A DNA stretch of 64,000 nt from UBA2779 sp965232165. GTDB lineage: Bacteria; Spirochaetota; Spirochaetia; DSM-2461. A program made the translations under genes and the position numbers. The notes below the pieces were generated by a model. That model did no database searches. It saw nothing but the letters and a program-made list of their open reading frames with translations, and was not told the DNA's origin. Below, piece by piece: positions 53,183 to 62,130 of this stretch. Every line of letters starts with the position of its first letter. Positions within the stretch are counted from its first letter, which is position 1. Location: the NCBI GenBank assembly GCA_965232165.1, contig CBDDOY010000001.1, forward strand, positions 992,001 to 1,056,000, given 5' to 3'.

Positions 53183-54115
53183 ATGCTGCAATTCAATCCC
53201 GAAGTAACCGATGCCCAGGCCAGCGGCAAACCCATTCTGGTGCTGGAATCCACCATAATCGCACATGGAATGCCCTATCCCGACAATGTGGAAATGGCCC
53301 TGCGGGTGCAGGACATTGTCCGAAGCCAGGGCGCAGTGCCCGCAACCGTGGCCATAATAGCCGGTCATCCGACGATAGGACTAACCAACGGCCAGATAGA
53401 GCAGTTTGGCAAAATGGGGAACCAGGTGGCCAAGGCCAGTCGGCGGGACATTCCCCTGCTGGCCGCTGCCGGAGAAAATGGGGCCACAACCGTGGCCGGT
53501 ACCATGATAATTGCCGCCATGGCGGGCATAAGAGTGTTCACCACCGGGGGTATTGGCGGGGTTCACCGGGGTGCATCCGAGAGCTTTGACATCTCCGCCG
53601 ATCTGGAGGAACTGGCCCGCACCGAGGTGGCCGTAGTCTGTGCCGGCGTAAAATCCATTCTGGACATCGGGCTAACCCTGGAATACCTGGAAACGAAGGG
53701 CGTGCCGGTTCTGGGCTATAGAACAGACAAACTGCCCGCCTTCTATACAACCGACAGCGGATTCGGTGTGGACCGCCGCATGGATGCGCCTGAAGAAATA
53801 GCCAAGGTTATGTACGCCCAGTGGACCATGGTCCCCGGCGGCGGACTGCTGGTGTCCCAGCCCGTTTCCGAAGATCACAGCATGGACAGACAGGAGATCA
53901 ACACGGCCATCGACGATGCGGTTAAAGAAGCCGACGCACAGGGTATAACCGGCAAGGCGGTTACACCGTTCATTTTGGCCCGAGTGGCCGACCTGACGGG
54001 AGGGAAGAGCCTCAAATCCAACATTGCCTTGGTAGAGAACAATGCCCGCCTGGGAGCGTGCATTGCAGCAGCCTATAACAGATTGATCAATGACAGAAAA
54101 AACCAGGAACAATAA
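53183..54115 (+). CDS. psuG: Pseudouridine-5'-phosphate glycosidase
   Basis: PsuG cleaves pseudouridine 5'-phosphate to uracil and ribose 5-phosphate. The 310-residue sequence shows LESTIIAHGMPYPDNVEMAL, TVAIIAGHPTIGLTNGQIEQ, KASRRDIPLLAAAGENGATT, TGGIGGVHRGASESFDISAD and GVKSILDIGLTLEYLETKGV, characteristic of the family including its catalytic lysine and metal-binding aspartate regions. ATG 53183 matches the usual MLQFNPEV start; GTG 53177 is possible. It overlaps psuK by 26 bp. Confidence 0.95.
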   Translation: MLQFNPEVTDAQASGKPILVLESTIIAHGMPYPDNVEMALRVQDIVRSQGAVPATVAIIAGHPTIGLTNGQIEQFGKMGNQVAKASRRDIPLLAAAGENGATTVAGTMIIAAMAGIRVFTTGGIGGVHRGASESFDISADLEELARTEVAVVCAGVKSILDIGLTLEYLETKGVPVLGYRTDKLPAFYTTDSGFGVDRRMDAPEEIAKVMYAQWTMVPGGGLLVSQPVSEDHSMDRQEINTAIDDAVKEADAQGITGKAVTPFILARVADLTGGKSLKSNIALVENNARLGACIAAAYNRLINDRKNQEQ

Positions 54116-55043
54116 GCCCTATACCGTCATCATAGGAGCGGCGGTACTGGACATTCTGGGGACCACGGACCGGGTTCTCAAAGCCCATGATTCAACGCCC
54201 GGACATATCCGCATGGAAGCGGGCGGAGTGGGCCGTAACATCGCCGAGAACCTGGCATGGATGGGCGTGCGGACTGAGTTGATATGCATTCTTCCGGATG
54301 ATTCTGCAGGCCGATTGATCCGCAAGCAATGTGCTGCGGCCGGGGTGGGCCTGTCTTACAGCTTTTCCCCGCCCGGCGCAGGAACCTCACAGTACATGGC
54401 CATATCCGGCGCGGATGGCGATATGGTCATGGCCTTATCCGATGTGAATATCGCTGACCATATTACACCATCGGCCCTGCAGTCCCGGCATGAGATCATT
54501 GAGGGAGCAACGGCCCTGGTGGTCGACGGGAACCTGCCCCGAACCATCCTGAAATATCTGGTTGACGAATTTAAGCCCGTGCCCCTGTTTGCCGATCCGG
54601 TCTCAACAAGCAAAGCATTCAATCTGTCGGCCATTCTTTCCGGTGTGCACACCCTGAAAATGAACTCCTTTGAGGCCGAAGCCCTGTCCGGCATTGCCGT
54701 AAACGACAGACATTCCGCTGCCCGGGCCGGCAGGGCGCTCATCGGCAAGGGCGTGAAACACCTGTACCTGACCATGCAACACAACGGAATCTACTGGAAC
54801 AGGGAAGGAGAGGAAGGTTTTTACCAACAGGCTCCGTTGATTCCCGTCTCCAGTACCGGAGCCGGAGATGCATTCATGGCGGGCCTTGTTTATGGCTGGG
54901 AAAAAAATCTGTCGGTTGAGCAAACCCTGGAATTTGCCTCTTCAGCCGCAGTCTGTGCATTGCAGCACCACTCGGCAGTGAATCCTGAAGTAAGAAGATT
55001 GGCCGATTCTGTTGATGGATTGCCGGCACGGTTACCTTCTTAA
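54090..55043 (+). CDS. psuK: Pseudouridine kinase, PfkB family
   Basis: This 317-residue PfkB-fold kinase phosphorylates pseudouridine to feed PsuG. The N-terminal VIIGAAVLDILGT, GGVGRNIAENLAWMG and the catalytic STGAGDAFMAGLVYGW are clear, and KMNSFEAEALSGI is typical of PsuK. The 26-bp overlap with psuG supports the assignment. Together the two genes salvage pseudouridine from RNA turnover. Confidence 0.92.
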   Translation: MTEKTRNNKPYTVIIGAAVLDILGTTDRVLKAHDSTPGHIRMEAGGVGRNIAENLAWMGVRTELICILPDDSAGRLIRKQCAAAGVGLSYSFSPPGAGTSQYMAISGADGDMVMALSDVNIADHITPSALQSRHEIIEGATALVVDGNLPRTILKYLVDEFKPVPLFADPVSTSKAFNLSAILSGVHTLKMNSFEAEALSGIAVNDRHSAARAGRALIGKGVKHLYLTMQHNGIYWNREGEEGFYQQAPLIPVSSTGAGDAFMAGLVYGWEKNLSVEQTLEFASSAAVCALQHHSAVNPEVRRLADSVDGLPARLPS

Positions 55044-55059
55044 CCGATCCTCCAGCCTG

Positions 55060-55655
55060 CAATAAATCGGCCTCGCATTCAAATCGACCGCCGAAAGCCG
55101 CTTGAAGGTTAAGACCACTTGCTCCGCCGAGAGTTGCGAGGCTTCCACCAAAGAAAATTCAATGGCACCCTGATTCATCAGTTTCTGCATCGCAGGCCCT
55201 GCATCGAGTCAATCCAAACCTTCACGGCCTCGGAGATCGCTGTTAATGCGGGCCTCGGTGAGCATTCCCCGGTCCCCGGCAATCATGATGCGCTCCAGAT
55301 TGAAGCGATGACGGAATTTCTCAATCTGACTGGATACCGCTGCGGGGTCAGAGCGGTTCCTCTCAAAAACCTCCGGCAATCGGATGTCCGGCGATATCAC
55401 AAAGCAGACCCGGCTCAATCTGATGGAATCTGCCCCGCCTGCCATCCCGGGAGTATCCCCGTTTGGCTCAGGGGCAATGCCGTCCTTCATACCAGATAGA
55501 TGGCCCTCTGACTTAAATCCTCGCCTAGGCCGGTGATATCCGCAAGAGTACTGGATTGGGATGGGCCGCTGATTTCTCAGGAAGCGGCCAATTTGGATTG
55601 CGGATTCATCACTCACCCGGCGATCAGAGATGGAAACATATTTCACAAATCACAA
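55060..55655 (-). pseudogene. IS1634-like transposase remnant, fragment 2
   Basis: Minus-strand frames give, in order, NPQSKLAAS, STLADITGLGEDLSQRAIY, YEGRHCP and AKRGYSRDGRRGRFHQIEPG, then FERNRSDPAAVSSQIEKFRH and NLERIMIAGDRGMLTEARIN, then KLMNQGAIEFSLVEASQLSA. These are consecutive blocks of the same transposase as fragment 1, separated by frameshifts, stop codons and an internal deletion after QRAIY. Confidence 0.82.
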
Positions 55656-55748
55656 ATCATAGTTATGGATGCAATCAGCGATGAAATATGCACGAATATC
55701 GTGAAAACTTCAGTTCAAGGCAGTGTAGAAGCAATCTGTGGTCTTAGG

Positions 55749-57101
55749 TTAGGGTTTGCAATGTGATATCTTGTGACAGGACGGGGAAAGAGATTTGATG
55801 AGTATCCTGGAATTCCGGACCGGATTATAAGCCGTCGATTTCGATGCCGGAAGATCGGAAAGAGATGCCTCCTTGAAACCCATGGCGAGAAACCAGTCGG
55901 CCGTTTGTGTCGTGAGCACAAACACACGGGTCATCCCCTCGGCGGCGGCCTTTTCCAGAAGGCGGGAAATGAGTTTGGCGCCGATGCCTAGTTGCGCATA
56001 GCGGGGGTCAACCGACACTCCCGCAATCTCTGCACAAGCATCCTGGTGAATATGCAGGGCGGCACAGCCGTGCACAACCCCATCCATGGCATAGACCATG
56101 AAATCCTTCTTAATGCTTTCCAGTTCTTCCCGGGTGCGCCGTACAAGCACCTTCTTCTCGATGAGAGGATTCATTATACCGAGTACACCGGTGATGTCCG
56201 AACTCTCCATCGGCCTGATGCGTTCATAGTCATCGGCGAACACCATGGTGCCCACTCCCAGATTTGAGAAAATCTCCTTCAGGAGAACCCCCGGCTGCCG
56301 GCCGTCAAGGATATGAACACGAGTTATGCCTCCCTCGCAAGCTTCAGCGGAATAGCCCAGCACTTCCCTGTTCGGCTTGTTTGGATTCATTGCCAATAAT
56401 TCCCTGGCACCCTTGGCCGTGACTCTAAATATCCTGCCGCCATCGAGATTCTTGAAATCTTCGGGAATTGTCCAGTCTGGATGAGACATGACTGGATATG
56501 CCCCCAAATGAAATACTTTCGCAGCATGCAATGCCCTGGCGATGGAGATAGTCAGTTCTTCCGAGGAGAGATTGTAGGGTAAGCCGATATCATTATGGCC
56601 CACACAGGGAAATATCACAACCGTTCCCTTGTCCAGGATTTGAATGACCTCGCCGACCCGCAGTCTATCAACCACTCCTGTACGAAGGAAATCGACACCA
56701 TCGATCACACCACGGGCTCGGGCCCGGGCCCAATTACCGATTACGGCGGATATGCGATGCCCGGAGAGAGCGGTTATCACCCTATGGGCCACATCGAAGG
56801 CCGCCATCTTAATCAAGTCGATGGATTCAGGATCGCTTATCCGTATGCCGTTCTCGAATCGACTTCTTGCCCCGAAACGGCTGAGAATCTCGTCAATACG
56901 GGTTTTAGCGCCTGGAACTATGACGATTCGTATTCCGGCTTTTTGCAGAAGCGCCAAATCTCCGACATGCTCCAGGAAATTCGCGTGCTCAATGATTGAA
57001 TCCGCTATCTTTATGACAAATGTCGCTCCCCTGAAGCGCTCTGCATAGGTGAACACTTCTCGGATGAATCCAACCTGTTGACGTAGATCATCATCTTTCA
57101 T
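55749..57101 (-). CDS. argA: Amino-acid N-acetyltransferase (N-acetylglutamate synthase), classical ArgA type
   Basis: ArgA makes N-acetylglutamate, the first step of arginine synthesis. The 450-residue protein has the amino-acid-kinase-like domain (residues ~1-290: FVIKIADSIIEHANFLEHVG, IVIVPGAKTRIDEILSRFG, FPCVGHNDIGLPYNLSSEEL) and a GNAT domain (~300-430: VHGCAALHIHQDACAEIAGV, VDPRYAQLGIGAKLISRLLE). The ~15-residue tail after SKSTAYNPVRNSRILIKSL is slightly long. It overlaps the rrf2-type gene by 4 bp and is presumably controlled by it. A GNAT and AAK fusion of this kind is common in gamma-proteobacteria, so transfer is possible. Confidence 0.93.
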   Translation of the reverse strand: MKDDDLRQQVGFIREVFTYAERFRGATFVIKIADSIIEHANFLEHVGDLALLQKAGIRIVIVPGAKTRIDEILSRFGARSRFENGIRISDPESIDLIKMAAFDVAHRVITALSGHRISAVIGNWARARARGVIDGVDFLRTGVVDRLRVGEVIQILDKGTVVIFPCVGHNDIGLPYNLSSEELTISIARALHAAKVFHLGAYPVMSHPDWTIPEDFKNLDGGRIFRVTAKGARELLAMNPNKPNREVLGYSAEACEGGITRVHILDGRQPGVLLKEIFSNLGVGTMVFADDYERIRPMESSDITGVLGIMNPLIEKKVLVRRTREELESIKKDFMVYAMDGVVHGCAALHIHQDACAEIAGVSVDPRYAQLGIGAKLISRLLEKAAAEGMTRVFVLTTQTADWFLAMGFKEASLSDLPASKSTAYNPVRNSRILIKSLSPSCHKISHCKP

Positions 57102-57526
57102 GGTAAATATCCATATTCCTTGATAACCCGGTCCAAAGAATAAGAACTGAAGAGTTTCGTGATCGCCGTGTTGGCATCAACCCAGAATTGGGAGACCTTG
57201 CATTCCTGCAATCGGGGACATTCTGCGGATGACACTGAATCACTGGCGCAACAAGGGGAGAGGCCAATTCCCTCATTCACGGCTCTTAGAATGTCGTTGA
57301 CAGTTATTTCCCTGGGATCTTTTTTCATCAAAAACCCGCCGCCGGGGCCCCGAACCGACTCAATCAATCCATGTTTCTTAAGCATGGTAAAAATCTGTTC
57401 CAGAAAAATAGGGGATATATCCTCATCCTTCGATATCTGTTTCACAGAAATTGGTCCGTTTTTCGCATTCAGGGAAATTTGAATGATGGCTCTTAAAGCA
57501 TAGCGTCCCTTGGCTGTGACTTGCAT
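57098..57526 (-). CDS. Rrf2-family transcriptional regulator with a cysteine cluster
   Basis: This 142-residue winged-helix regulator has MQVTAKGRYALRAIIQISLN, PIFLEQIFTMLKKHGLIESV, RGPGGGFLMKKDPREITVND and a cysteine-rich segment with C92, C93, C103 and C109. In IscR-like Rrf2 proteins a comparable cluster binds a [2Fe-2S] centre, so iron-sulfur or redox sensing is likely. It overlaps argA by 4 bp (ATGA), suggesting an operon in which the regulator controls arginine synthesis or itself. Confidence 0.92.
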   Translation of the reverse strand: MQVTAKGRYALRAIIQISLNAKNGPISVKQISKDEDISPIFLEQIFTMLKKHGLIESVRGPGGGFLMKKDPREITVNDILRAVNEGIGLSPCCASDSVSSAECPRLQECKVSQFWVDANTAITKLFSSYSLDRVIKEYGYLP

Positions 57527-57640
57527 CCATAAGATTTACCATATCAGAAACCTCATCACAAGTGCGAAGAAGAGCTAGAGGCAGGACAGACCGTGTGGAT
57601 TAACCTCAAAGAAGCCTGAATAAGATGGTTTGGGGGGTTC

Positions 57641-57779
57641 GGGGCTGTGTCAGAACTCGTCTTTGGCCCGCCATACGGCGTTGAAAAATCCGCTACGCTC
57701 ATGTATACGCATGCACTGCGCTTTTAAGCGGATTTTCCGCCTTGTCTGCGAACCAAATCCTTCGTCCTGACACAGCCCC
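57641..57779 (+). mobile_element. Element C, 139 bp inverted-repeat element
   Basis: Ends GGGGCTGTGTCAGAACT and CGTCCTGACACAGCCCC are inverted repeats. The interior has CGCTACGCTCATGTATACGCATGCACTGCGC and an AAAATCCGC/GCGGATTTT pair, as well as CCGCCTTGTCTGCG similar in style to element B. It is a second type of short non-coding element. It carries the 3' end of the lipoprotein gene on the minus strand. Confidence 0.8.
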
Positions 57780-58114
57780 GGCGGGCTTTCCGGGGGTTCC
57801 GTCTGCCGCCATTGGATACACCAGTACACCGTCCCCGTCATCAGCCGGATACTCTCCTGTCAGGCATGTATCCAAATGAACACCTGCAGCCGGCAGGGTC
57901 GCGGCAGTTGGTATGGCACTTCCCTGCGGTAGAAAAACGGTGGCGGCAGTGCCGCTAATTATAGCCGTGTAATCATGGCCCCCTATGGTGAGGGTAAGAG
58001 CGATTGTTTTCGCTTCAGCCCCCCCCCCCCCCCCCCCCCTCCGGCAGAAGAGATGCAGCCTGTTAGGGCAAATAGGACGATAGCACTTAAAAAGAGCATG
58101 ATTATTTTTTTCAT
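57699..58114 (-). CDS. Phase-variable lipoprotein (poly-G tract, out of frame as sequenced)
   Basis: ATG 58114 opens a lipoprotein signal peptide (MKKIIMLFLS with lipobox ALTGC) followed by ISSAG and a run of 21 G on the coding strand (58019-58039). With 21 G the frame leads to LKRKQSLLPSP and a stop. With 19 or 22 G it would continue as AEAKTIALTLTIGGHDYTAI, TAATVFLPQGSAIPTAATLP and GVHLDTCLTGEYPADDGDGV to a stop at 57699, giving ~138 residues. The mature part is a small beta-rich domain of unknown family. The last ~28 residues are encoded by element C. Tract-length change would switch expression on and off. Confidence 0.82.
58019..58039 (+). repeat. Homopolymeric tract of 21 C (poly-G on the coding strand)
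   Basis: Twenty-one consecutive C separate CTTCAGC from TCCGGCAG. Tracts of this length change by slippage during replication. Its position just after the lipoprotein signal sequence makes it a translational switch. Confidence 0.95.
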
Positions 58115-58208
58115 GCAAAATCCTATTTTGGATTTGACTAGTGTAGGAATAGTTTTGATTGTCCCAAGAACATATTGAACCCTATGAGGCTGACATGCAA
58201 GGCTTAGT

Positions 58209-58228
58209 GGCTTTTTTCAGAGGTGCCC
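58209..58228 (-). repeat. Element B terminal fragment
   Basis: GGCTTTTTTCAGAGGTGCCC is the end of element B with one change, without a second end. It lies between the lipoprotein promoter region and element D2. Confidence 0.55.
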
Positions 58229-58243
58229 CTAAGCAATTGCTCC

Positions 58244-58555
58244 AGTGCCCCGAAGATTGTGGGCGGCTCAATAGGTTGAATGAATGGCGGTTTACAGCCG
58301 GTTGAAAGCCTATTATGCACTGCCGGAGAAACTTCTGGGGTATCTCCCTATATAGGACCCATTGGGCCTCGACAAAGGCCGTTATGGAACAGAATAATGA
58401 GGTGAGCCGTTTTTTAGCTTAAATGAGCCGAAACTGAAGCAATGAGAATTGATACGGGGCGGAAAAGGTATAAGCACAGACTTGTAAATCAGTTCTTCAC
58501 CGAGCTATACATACCGACAAGTGCTTATTTCCCTGCCGCTAAGCTTCTGGGCACT
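58244..58555 (-). mobile_element. Element D2, likely internally deleted insertion sequence
   Basis: A 312 bp segment is bounded by AGTGCCCCGAAG and CTTCTGGGCACT. Read in reverse, its right ~115 bp (GAAGCTTAGCGGCAGG, AAATAAGCACTTG, GTATGTATAG, TTCCGCCCCGT) aligns with the left end of D1. Its other end (GAAGATTGTGGG) resembles D1's right end. It has no transposase and is followed by TATATAAA, like D1. It occupies most of the spacer upstream of ilvD. Confidence 0.7.
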
Positions 58556-58578
58556 ATATAAATTTTACATAGAAGCAG

Positions 58579-58607
58579 TGTAGTGCAATTCAGAAATATG
58601 CTATATT
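58579..58607 (+). promoter_or_regulatory. Putative ilvD promoter
   Basis: TATATT at 58602-58607 is a good -10 box; the -35 region (TGTAGT) is weak. TTAGGAG 5 bp before the ATG at 58627 is a good ribosome site. Confidence 0.4.
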
Positions 58608-58626
58608 CGGAACGTTAGGAGATTTT

Positions 58627-60450
58627 ATGTCACGAGTATTGCGCAGCGCGACGAGCCGTCATGGACGCCTGATGGCGGGAGCACGCGCCCTTTGGAGGGC
58701 CAACGGCATGACGGATGAGCATATGAATAATCCCGTCATTGCCATCGCCAATTCCTTTACACAGTTCGTCCCCGGTCATGTCCATCTGCACGATGTTGGA
58801 CAACGTATCAAACGGCGTATTCAGAAGGCGGGCTGTTTTGCGGCCGAATTCAACACGATCGCCGTGGATGACGGCATCGCCATGGGGCATGGCGGAATGC
58901 TCTACTCCCTTCCGTCCAGAGAGATCATTGCCGACAGTGTGGAGTACATGGTCAATGCCCATTGCGTGGACGCCTTAGTGTGTATCTCCAACTGTGATAA
59001 GATTACCCCCGGCATGCTGATGGCAGCCTTAAGGCTGAACATTCCGACTGTATTCGTATCAGGCGGCCCCATGGAGGCGGGACGCCTCGGGGACAAGAGC
59101 CTGGACCTCATCGATGCGATGGTTTTGGCCGGAGATGATTCGGTGGATGAAGAAGAGCTTGACCGCGTGGAAAGGCTGGCCTGCCCCACCTGCGGGTCTT
59201 GTAGCGGCATGTTCACCGCAAACTCCATGAACTGCCTTGTGGAAGCCTTGGGGTTGGGACTGCCCGGAAACGGCACGGTGTTAGCGACTCACTCAGAGCG
59301 CGCCGGATTGTTCGACCGTGCCGCTGATCTCATCGTGGAACTGGCCCGCCAATACTATTTTGAAGAGAACAGCCTCGTCCTTCCACGCTCAATCGTAACC
59401 AAGGCGGCCTTCGAAAACGCCATGGCCCTGGACATAGCCATGGGCGGGTCAACCAATACCATACTGCACATCCTGGCAGCCGCCCGTTCCGCCGAGGTGG
59501 ATTTTACCCTGAAGGACATTGATTCGCTCAGCCGCAGAGTGCCCTGTCTCTGTAAGGTGGCGCCTAATATCGAGAAATACCACCTCGAAGATGTGCATCG
59601 CGCCGGAGGAGTTTTAGGCATTCTTGGGGAACTCGACAGGGCCGGGCTTGTTGATACCAAGGTGCGGCGGGCCGATGCCTGCACCCTGGCAGACACCCTG
59701 AAGCAGTGGGATGTGGCAGACAGTCCCGCCGACAGGGCGGTGGAATTCTACAAGGCGGCCCCCGGCGGCGGCGGTAATGCGGTCATGGGCAGTCAATCCT
59801 CCCGCTACAAGGAACTGGACCTTGATAGGGCTGCCGGTTGTATCCGTGATGCGGGCCATGCCTATTCGGCAGATGGCGGCCTGGCCGTTCTCTATGGCAA
59901 TCTAGCTCCCGATGGAGCAGTGGTGAAGACAGCAGGGGTTGACGAATCAGTTTTCGTTTTCACAGGGAAGGCCAAGGTTTTCGATTCGCAGGAAGATGCG
60001 GTGAAGGCAATTCTCGAAGGGAGTATCATAGCCGAAGATGTGGTTGTTATTCGCTACGAAGGTCCAAAGGGCGGCCCTGGAATGCAGGAAATGCTCTACC
60101 CAACCAGCTATATGAAAGCCATGAAGCTTGGCAAGGTGTGCGCCTTGCTCACCGATGGACGCTTTTCTGGGGGAACATCGGGTTTGTCCATCGGGCATAT
60201 ATCTCCTGAGGCCGCCTCGGGCGGCGTAATAGGCCTGGTGCAGAATGGCGATTCTGTCAAAATAAACATCCCAAACCGGGTGATTCACTTGTGCTTAAGC
60301 GATGAAGAAATTCAACGCCGCCGACAGGAGGAAGAAGCCAAGGGTCGTCAAGCATGGAAACCCAGGCGGGTGCGGCTGGTTTCCGATTCGCTTAGGGCCT
60401 ATGCCATACATGCCGCAAGTGCTGACAAGGGTGCTGTGCGGATTCTGTGA
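58627..60450 (+). CDS. ilvD: Dihydroxy-acid dehydratase
   Basis: IlvD is the iron-sulfur enzyme that forms the 2-keto acids in valine, leucine and isoleucine synthesis. The 607-residue sequence has NSFTQFVPGHVHLHDVGQ, the cluster cysteines in CISNCDKITPGM and CPTCGSCSGMFTANSMN, GGSTNTILHILAAA and LTDGRFSGGTSGLSIGHISP. Length and features match the E. coli-type enzyme. The related phosphogluconate dehydratase is less likely on these motifs. It is convergent with arcA. Confidence 0.92.
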   Translation: MSRVLRSATSRHGRLMAGARALWRANGMTDEHMNNPVIAIANSFTQFVPGHVHLHDVGQRIKRRIQKAGCFAAEFNTIAVDDGIAMGHGGMLYSLPSREIIADSVEYMVNAHCVDALVCISNCDKITPGMLMAALRLNIPTVFVSGGPMEAGRLGDKSLDLIDAMVLAGDDSVDEEELDRVERLACPTCGSCSGMFTANSMNCLVEALGLGLPGNGTVLATHSERAGLFDRAADLIVELARQYYFEENSLVLPRSIVTKAAFENAMALDIAMGGSTNTILHILAAARSAEVDFTLKDIDSLSRRVPCLCKVAPNIEKYHLEDVHRAGGVLGILGELDRAGLVDTKVRRADACTLADTLKQWDVADSPADRAVEFYKAAPGGGGNAVMGSQSSRYKELDLDRAAGCIRDAGHAYSADGGLAVLYGNLAPDGAVVKTAGVDESVFVFTGKAKVFDSQEDAVKAILEGSIIAEDVVVIRYEGPKGGPGMQEMLYPTSYMKAMKLGKVCALLTDGRFSGGTSGLSIGHISPEAASGGVIGLVQNGDSVKINIPNRVIHLCLSDEEIQRRRQEEEAKGRQAWKPRRVRLVSDSLRAYAIHAASADKGAVRIL

Positions 60451-60497
60451 AGAAGTAACATCCTAAAGGCCCATTCTAATAAGGGCGGCATGGCCTG

Positions 60498-61724
60498 TCA
60501 TCCAAGCGGCTTACGGTCAATGGGCATACTCATACATCTAGGCCCGCCGCGGCCCCGAACAAGCTCTGATCCTTCAATTTCCACGATTTCAATCCCATGC
60601 CGATGCAGGGTGTGATTGGAATGCCAATTCCGTTTATAAGCGACTACCGTTCCCGGAGACAGCGCCAGGGTATTGCAGCTATCATTCCATTGCTCCCTGG
60701 CCGCGGTGAAGCTATCCCCCCCTCCGCTTTGGATGAGCTGGACGGCCGGAAGCTTCAAGGCTGACTTCAAGGCTTCGGCCAATGAATTCATCGGTTTGAC
60801 ACGGGGGGTTAACGTTTTTCCTTGGGTTAATTGAAATACGCGGATGCTGTTCAATACGCCTGGAAAGATTGAGAATTTATCCACATCCAGCATCGTGAAC
60901 ACCGTGTCTAAATGCATGTAGGCTCTGGCGATGGGAATTTGCAGTGCCAGCACCTCCCTAATTCCGCTGTCTCCATTCAGGAGATGGCCGGCCAGCCTTT
61001 CAATGCCCTCGCTGCTGCTTCGAGCACTACAGCCAATGAGAATGACATGAGGGCTGAGAACCAGAATGTCCCCGCCTTCAATGCTGTCCGTATCATTGAG
61101 ACTGTACCATAGCGTCTTGAAGGAGGCGAACAGCGGATGATGACGGCGGATGAAATCCAGGATGAGGGGTTCCCTGCTGCGTGCGGCAGACTTCATCGCA
61201 CTCAGAACCATTCCCTCTGCGATGACGGCTCCGGGGTCTCTGGTGAAATAAAGATTGGGGAGAGGGTTCAAGTAATAGGGGAAGTCATCCTTAATGTAAT
61301 AGGACAGCCGCTTCTCTTCCTCACTATGGCGGACTTCTTCTTTGCGAAGTCCGCCGATCAGGACATCTGCCAATTCCCGGGCTGACTTATTCTCCAGAAG
61401 ATTCTGAATGTCTTCCTTGAGCCTGTCATCGGGAATACGGGTATCGCTCAGGATTCTGTCCAGCATCTTCATCCGGACTTCATCCTCCTTTAGGATGTCA
61501 GCGAGAAGATCACTGTAGTAGTACACCTCGCATCCCCTCTTTCTGAGCATGTCGGCGAACAGGTCGTGTTCTTCTTGCATACGGCCAATCCAGGGAATGT
61601 CATCGAACAAGAGTTCCTCTAGAAATTGCGGGGTAAGGGTTTCAAGTTCTCGTCCTGGACGATGAAGCAGGACTTTTCTCAAAGTGCCGATTTCTGAACG
61701 GACCGCAAGAGGAGTGGAAGACAT
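60498..61724 (-). CDS. arcA: Arginine deiminase
   Basis: ArcA hydrolyses arginine to citrulline and ammonia. The 408-residue sequence shows LRKVLLHRPGRELETLTPQF, LPNLYFTRDPGAVI, SIEGGDILVLSPHVILIGCS, the active-site His in YMHLDTVFTMLD and the catalytic Cys in RGRGGPRCMSMPI. No arcB, arcC or arcD lies beside it, so the rest of the deiminase pathway must be elsewhere or the enzyme acts alone. It is located 3.4 kb from argA. Confidence 0.96.
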   Translation of the reverse strand: MSSTPLAVRSEIGTLRKVLLHRPGRELETLTPQFLEELLFDDIPWIGRMQEEHDLFADMLRKRGCEVYYYSDLLADILKEDEVRMKMLDRILSDTRIPDDRLKEDIQNLLENKSARELADVLIGGLRKEEVRHSEEEKRLSYYIKDDFPYYLNPLPNLYFTRDPGAVIAEGMVLSAMKSAARSREPLILDFIRRHHPLFASFKTLWYSLNDTDSIEGGDILVLSPHVILIGCSARSSSEGIERLAGHLLNGDSGIREVLALQIPIARAYMHLDTVFTMLDVDKFSIFPGVLNSIRVFQLTQGKTLTPRVKPMNSLAEALKSALKLPAVQLIQSGGGDSFTAAREQWNDSCNTLALSPGTVVAYKRNWHSNHTLHRHGIEIVEIEGSELVRGRGGPRCMSMPIDRKPLG

Positions 61725-62130
61725 GCCGCAAATTATACCGGAGGGGGGGCGAGATCACAAGAAATATCTCAGCTCACGGAAGTATGCTAACCCCAATCTT
61801 CCATTTGAAGCATTGAAACTCATCAACAGCTTTGTAGCTGCCATCCTCGAATGCATAAGGTTTTGCCGAATGACCTATCCCGACAGTCATCCAATTCAAT
61901 TTATCTCCGGTTTCTCTATGTTCTTCTGCAATGGCCACACTGCCTAAGTAAAAACTATCCTTACGATAGCCGGTTTCTTGTCTATTAAGGGCATTGCTTT
62001 CAGATTGACTCACCCTGAGTGGTATCCAAGTTGACTTTGAAAACATTCGTCTCGTCTCTTTTTTTAAGAATATCCAATGCGAACTCAAGCTATGTGCTCC
62101 TTTTGCTAATCCGTATATAGCCGCTAATGA
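61725..62130. other. Spacer with uncertain remnant
   Basis: A minus-strand frame (61774-62088) encodes DSFYLGSVAIAEEHRETGDK and WMTVGIGHSAKPYAFEDGSY. This has reasonable composition but no recognised family. It may be part of a decayed gene belonging to the PglZ region. Nothing else is seen here. Confidence 0.3.

Noticed and set aside
55119..55499. Plus-strand 126-residue ORF after psuK
   Set aside because: It is the antisense of the IS1634-like transposase remnant and has no independent support.
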